Part shown: one piece after another, positions 60,960 to 64,000 of the stretch
How the letters are laid out: each line of letters opens with the position of its first letter
Position numbering within the stretch: the first letter of the stretch is position 1
Origin: Plantactinospora mayteni
GTDB lineage: Bacteria; Actinomycetota; Actinomycetes; Mycobacteriales; Micromonosporaceae
Length of the DNA: 64,000 nt
Direction of reading: 5' to 3'
Assembly: GCF_016862935.1 (NCBI RefSeq)
Contig: NZ_BONX01000048.1
Location: forward strand, 62,001 to 126,000
Notes under the pieces: model-generated
Seen by the model: only the letters and a program-made list of their open reading frames with translations
What the model was told of the DNA's origin: nothing
The model's database searches: none
Translations under genes and position numbers: made by a program

Positions 60960-60995
60960 GACCCGGGCCCGTCGCGCATGCGACGGGCCCGGGTC
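60960..60995 (+). terminator. Hairpin terminator after hppA
   Basis: A perfect 16-base stem (60960-60975 with 60980-60995) around GCAT, beginning 15 bases after the hppA stop. It is among the strongest hairpins in the window. Confidence 0.85.
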
Positions 60996-61033
60996 CGTTC
61001 TCCGCAGCGGCGACGGCGGCCTCCGGCACCGGC

Positions 61034-61190
61034 CGGCCCGGGCGGTCCGAGGTGCGGCACCGCTGGCTGGCTTGGGCGGTCCGAACGTGGCGCCGCCGCT
61101 GGTCGGCCCGGGCGGTACGACGTGCGGCACCGCTGACCGGCTCGGGTGCTCCTGGCTGCGGCGCCGCCGGGCCGGTTCGGGCGGTCCGAC
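61034..61190 (+). repeat. Degenerate ~35-bp tandem repeats
   Basis: Four to five units related to GCCCGGGCGGTCCGAGGTGC plus GGCACCGCTGG, about 34-36 bp each, between the hppA terminator and the lipoprotein gene. Unit length is not a strict multiple of three, and no reading frame gives credible protein. Confidence 0.6.
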
Positions 61191-61259
61191 GGCGGGTCCG
61201 GGGCGGCTCGGCCGATTACCCCCCTCGCGAAGCCGGCTCCAACCCGTACGCTGCAACGC

Positions 61260-61802
61260 ATGCGTACCCCCCGCACGGCATCCGCCGGAAGGTTCACGGC
61301 GGCCCTGTGCACGATCGCCCTGCTCCTCGGGGGCTGCGCCGGGGGACCCAGCCCGCAGGCCTGGGCCGCCGCGGTCTGCGCGGCACTGGCCCCGTGGCGG
61401 GCCGAGATCGGGACGCTGACCCGGAGCACCCAGCAGCAGATGACCGCGCAGACCAGTCCGGCGCAGGCCAAGGAGAACCTGGTCCGGCTGCTCCGAGGTG
61501 CCGAACAGGCCAGCGAGACCGCCCGGCAGAAGGTGGAGGCGGCCGGCGTACCGGACGCCGAGAAGGGTGAGGCGGTCTCCAAGGGCTTCGTCGCCTCGCT
61601 GACCGCCGTCCGGGACGCCTACGGCCGGGCCGGCGCGACGATCGAGGCACTCGGCACCGGGCAGGCCAGCGAGTTCTACGACGGCGTCAATGCCGCGGTC
61701 GACACCCTCAACGAGGAGTACGTCGCCAGCTCGCTCGACACCAGCGAGCTGGATTCGGTGGAGTTGAAGCGGGCCTTCGACGAGGTTCCGGAGTGTCGCT
61801 GA
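61260..61802 (+). CDS. Lipoprotein, helical
   Basis: Secreted lipoprotein of 180 aa. The signal peptide carries the lipobox LLLGGC, so the mature protein starts at that cysteine (about residue 26). The mature chain is helical with an early and a final cysteine (VCAALAPW; ending PECR). It is a helical bundle without a recognised family. ATG 61260 is selected because the signal peptide begins there; the ORF upstream is repeat-derived. The next gene starts ten bases before its stop, so the two are coupled. Confidence 0.8.
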   Translation: MRTPRTASAGRFTAALCTIALLLGGCAGGPSPQAWAAAVCAALAPWRAEIGTLTRSTQQQMTAQTSPAQAKENLVRLLRGAEQASETARQKVEAAGVPDAEKGEAVSKGFVASLTAVRDAYGRAGATIEALGTGQASEFYDGVNAAVDTLNEEYVASSLDTSELDSVELKRAFDEVPECR

Positions 61803-62578
61803 CGCCGCCCGTCCCGCCCGTACCGGCCGAGTCCACCGACCCGGCCGGTACCGCTCCCGAACCACCCGACCCGCCCCCGGAACCGGTCCCGGAACCGCCC
61901 GCCGTCATTCCACCCCAGCCCTCGCCCCAGCCCCATGCTCCGGTTCCGGCAGTCCCGGCGGATGCGACCAGCGGTCCGGTTCTGGCCACCCCGCCGGTAC
62001 GGCAGCTCTCGCTGTTCGGGGTGGAGGCGGCCGACCCGTCCGTCGGTGACCTCGCCGGGCTGCTGGCCGGGCCGGGCGAGCTGGTCCGGATGGGTGGCAC
62101 GGCCAGGATCACCATCGTGGTGGACGCCGCCTGGCGGGTGCACGTACTCGTCGCCGAGCTGGCCCGCCGGGGGCTGACCGCGAGCTGGCTGGGTCGGGTG
62201 GCGGAGCAGCACGGGGTGCAGACCTCCTACAGCACCCTGCTCGCCCCGCTGGCCGGGGCCTGGCTGCGCGGCACGGTGAAACGGCCGCCCGGCAACTTCT
62301 TCCTGACCGGGCCCCGGCTGCGGCTCTGGGCGGCGGCGGCCGGTTCTCCCGAGCCGCTCGGTTTCGTACTCCGGCTCGGTGCCGCCGACGAGGCGTGCCG
62401 GGAGCCGGTCGGCGCGGCGCTGGCCGCGATCGGCCTGCCGGCGGTACTGCTCGACGCGGGTGCCGGCGGTCCGGCGTACCGGATCACCGGGCGACGCCGG
62501 CTGGCCCGGCTGGCGGAGTTGGTGGGTGACCGCCCGCCGACCGCGCCGCCGGGCCAGTGGCCGGGCGGTCCGCCGTGA
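61793..62578 (+). CDS. Conserved hypothetical next to topA (Rv3647c-like)
   Basis: 261-aa cytoplasmic protein. The first 60 residues are Pro-rich and disordered. The rest is a conserved actinobacterial domain beginning VRQLSLFGVEAADPS, with TYRITGRR-like features seen as PAYRITGRRRLARLAEL near the end. The position before topA matches M. tuberculosis Rv3647c. The function is unknown. The GTG start overlaps the lipoprotein stop by ten bases in a different frame. Confidence 0.75.
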   Translation: MSLTPPVPPVPAESTDPAGTAPEPPDPPPEPVPEPPAVIPPQPSPQPHAPVPAVPADATSGPVLATPPVRQLSLFGVEAADPSVGDLAGLLAGPGELVRMGGTARITIVVDAAWRVHVLVAELARRGLTASWLGRVAEQHGVQTSYSTLLAPLAGAWLRGTVKRPPGNFFLTGPRLRLWAAAAGSPEPLGFVLRLGAADEACREPVGAALAAIGLPAVLLDAGAGGPAYRITGRRRLARLAELVGDRPPTAPPGQWPGGPP

Positions 62579-62949
62579 GTACCCTCGATCGGGTTACCTC
62601 GCCCGAGGGCCGGAGGAATCGACCGGTGTCGTATCCCGGACAGCCGGAAGTCAGATTTGTTCGGTTAGTCCGGTTAGCGGCCCACCGAGTGGGGCATGAT
62701 CCGTCCGGTTGGACCCGCACCGATCGCCCGTGGGTGTACGGTGTCGCCGTCCGGCATGACCGCCCGTCCCGTGTTGTTGCACCCGGTGTCACCGCAGCGT
62801 AGCGGTGCTCTTCGCGGGCCGCGCAACTCCACCGTCGGGGAGCGCGTTACGTTGGACGTCTGGCCACCGGGCGGCCGATCCGGCCCCGGCGGCGAGCGCG
62901 GACAGGGCGGTCCGCAGGGGGAAAGATCGTGAGTGAGGTCAGGAGAGAC
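62579..62949 (+). promoter_or_regulatory. Gap upstream of topA with a candidate promoter
   Basis: No gene is supported in these 370 bases. TTGCAC (62777-62782), a 17-base spacer and TAGCGG (62800-62805) form a possible promoter about 140 bases before the topA start. The region 62655-62680 has CGGTTAG twice. topA in many bacteria is supercoiling-controlled, but nothing here shows it. Confidence 0.35.
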
Positions 62950-64000
62950 GTGCCGAGCAACGCCAGGAGCACCCGTCTGGTCATCGTCGAGTCACCGGCG
63001 AAGGCCAAGACGATCTCGGGCTATCTCGGCCCGGGGTACGTCGTCGAGGCCAGCCTGGGTCACGTCCGTGACCTGCCGCGCAACGCCGACGACGTGCCCG
63101 CCAAATACAAGGGTGAGTCGTGGGCCCGGCTCGGCGTCGACGTCGACAACGGGTTCGCGGCCCTCTATGTCGTGTCGCCGGACCGCAGGCAGCAGATCAG
63201 CAAGCTGACCCGGCTGGCCAAGGAGGTGGACGAGGTCTTCCTCGCCACCGACGAGGACCGCGAGGGCGAGGCCATCGCCTGGCACCTGGTCGAGACGCTC
63301 AAGCCCAAGGTGCCGGTCAAGCGGATGGTCTTCCACGAGATCACCCGGCAGGCCATCCAGGCCGCGGTGGCGAACCCGCGCGAGATCGACCGCGACCTGG
63401 TCGACGCCCAGGAGGCCCGGCGGATCCTGGACCGGCTCTACGGCTACGAGGTCTCCCCGGTGCTGTGGCGGAAGGTCCGTTCCGGGCTCTCCGCCGGCCG
63501 GGTCCAGTCGGTGGCCACCCGGATCGTGGTCGAGCGCGAGCGGCAGCGGATGGCGTTCCGCAGCGCGGAGTACTGGGACATCCTGGCCACCCTCGGCGTG
63601 CGGGGCGCCGCCGACGGGCCGCGCAGCTTCTCCGCCACCCTGGTCGCGCTGAATGGCGACCGGATCGCCACCGGCAAGGACTTCGAGCCGACCACCGGCC
63701 AGGTGAAGCCGGGTGCCGGGGTGATGCACCTCGACGAGGCGGGGGCCCGTGGCCTGGCCGCCCGCCTCGACGGGCGGCCCTTCACCGTGACCCGGGTCGA
63801 CGAGAAGCCCTACCGGCGCCGCCCGTACGCGCCGTTCATCACCTCGACGCTCCAGCAGGAGGCGGCCCGCAAGCTGCGCTTCTCCTCGCAGCAGACGATG
63901 CGTACCGCCCAGCGGCTGTACGAGAACGGCTACATCACCTATATGCGTACCGACTCGGTGAACCTGTCGGAGACGGCCATCGCGGCCGCCCGCCGGCAGA
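62950..64000 (+). CDS. topA: DNA topoisomerase I (3' truncated by window)
   Basis: Type IA topoisomerase that relaxes negative supercoils; the first 350 residues are present. The Toprim domain reads LVIVESPAKAKTISGYLGPG at the start and has the acidic triad segment TDEDREGEAIAWH. The catalytic tyrosine is in GYITYMRTDS near residue 331. The frame runs off the window's end. GTG 62950 has AGGAGAG upstream; GTG 62929, seven codons earlier, also has a G-rich site, so either could be used. In M. tuberculosis topA is Rv3646c, completing the conserved block that starts at acs. Confidence 0.96.
   Translation, partial: MPSNARSTRLVIVESPAKAKTISGYLGPGYVVEASLGHVRDLPRNADDVPAKYKGESWARLGVDVDNGFAALYVVSPDRRQQISKLTRLAKEVDEVFLATDEDREGEAIAWHLVETLKPKVPVKRMVFHEITRQAIQAAVANPREIDRDLVDAQEARRILDRLYGYEVSPVLWRKVRSGLSAGRVQSVATRIVVERERQRMAFRSAEYWDILATLGVRGAADGPRSFSATLVALNGDRIATGKDFEPTTGQVKPGAGVMHLDEAGARGLAARLDGRPFTVTRVDEKPYRRRPYAPFITSTLQQEAARKLRFSSQQTMRTAQRLYENGYITYMRTDSVNLSETAIAAARRQ

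Noticed and set aside
57861-61865. A 1334-codon minus-strand ORF
   Set aside because: It covers hppA and neighbours antisense; composition is that of a shadow frame, and the plus-strand genes are unambiguous.

Overview
The window is a stretch of chromosome from a very GC-rich actinomycete. Gene content points to the Micromonosporaceae (Micromonospora, Salinispora, Plantactinospora or relatives); this is inferred from protein style and gene order, not from a database search. Both edges cut genes: nuoH lacks its 5' part and topA lacks its 3' part. I see no tRNA, rRNA, CRISPR array, complete insertion sequence or prophage.

Layout. 1-7.6 kb: the membrane arm of respiratory complex I (nuoH-I-J-K-L-M-N), followed by a long-chain prenyl diphosphate synthase that probably makes the menaquinone tail. 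8.9-15.8 kb: an MFS exporter, an IclR regulator, a Tat-exported PhoX-type phosphatase with an upstream PHO box, an ECF sigma/anti-sigma pair, and a DoxX membrane protein behind two DosR-like boxes. 16-20.2 kb: three glycosyltransferases, two of them diverging from a region with a second PHO box. 20.2-22.2 kb: RarD, a GNAT acetyltransferase and a small membrane protein. 22.3-31.6 kb: a type VII secretion (ESX) locus with eccE, eccB, two WXG100 proteins and mycosin, plus a very large SseB-domain protein and a small partner; eccC and eccD are absent. 31.6-36.5 kb: an alpha/beta hydrolase without a recognisable nucleophile, a C45 peptidase and a secreted M6 metalloprotease.

37-63 kb follows, with interruptions, the block that in Mycobacterium tuberculosis runs from acs (Rv3667) to topA (Rv3646c): acs, a Fic-like protein, a HAD hydrolase, the 6C small RNA, ssd, tadA-tadB-tadC, a DUF4244 pilin, TadE-like proteins, a DUF1998 helicase, a small conserved gene and topA. 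Two places depart from that order. At 41.5-46.2 kb, between the 6C RNA and ssd, lie accessory genes: a hypothetical gene with a truncated partner, a pair of related secreted proteins of unknown function, a VOC protein and an esterase. At 52-54.2 kb, the last TadE-like gene has lost its normal stop and is followed by antisense remnants, a zinc-ribbon protein and a GH12 glucanase with an operator inside its promoter. An anti-sigma switch pair (STAS and HATPase) and a proton-pumping pyrophosphatase sit between the helicase and topA.

Themes. Energy metabolism: complex I, the quinone tail and the H+-pyrophosphatase. Cell surface and export: ESX, Tad pilus, glycosyltransferases and secreted hydrolases. 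Adaptation to phosphate or oxygen limitation is suggested by the PHO and DosR-like boxes. A recurring oddity is frame-preserving minisatellites inside coding sequence (SseB protein, the ssd-tadA bridge ORF, the helicase linker, the TadB tail) and tiny ORFs that bridge neighbouring genes through overlapping stop and start codons (nuoL/M, nuoM/N, ssd/tadA).
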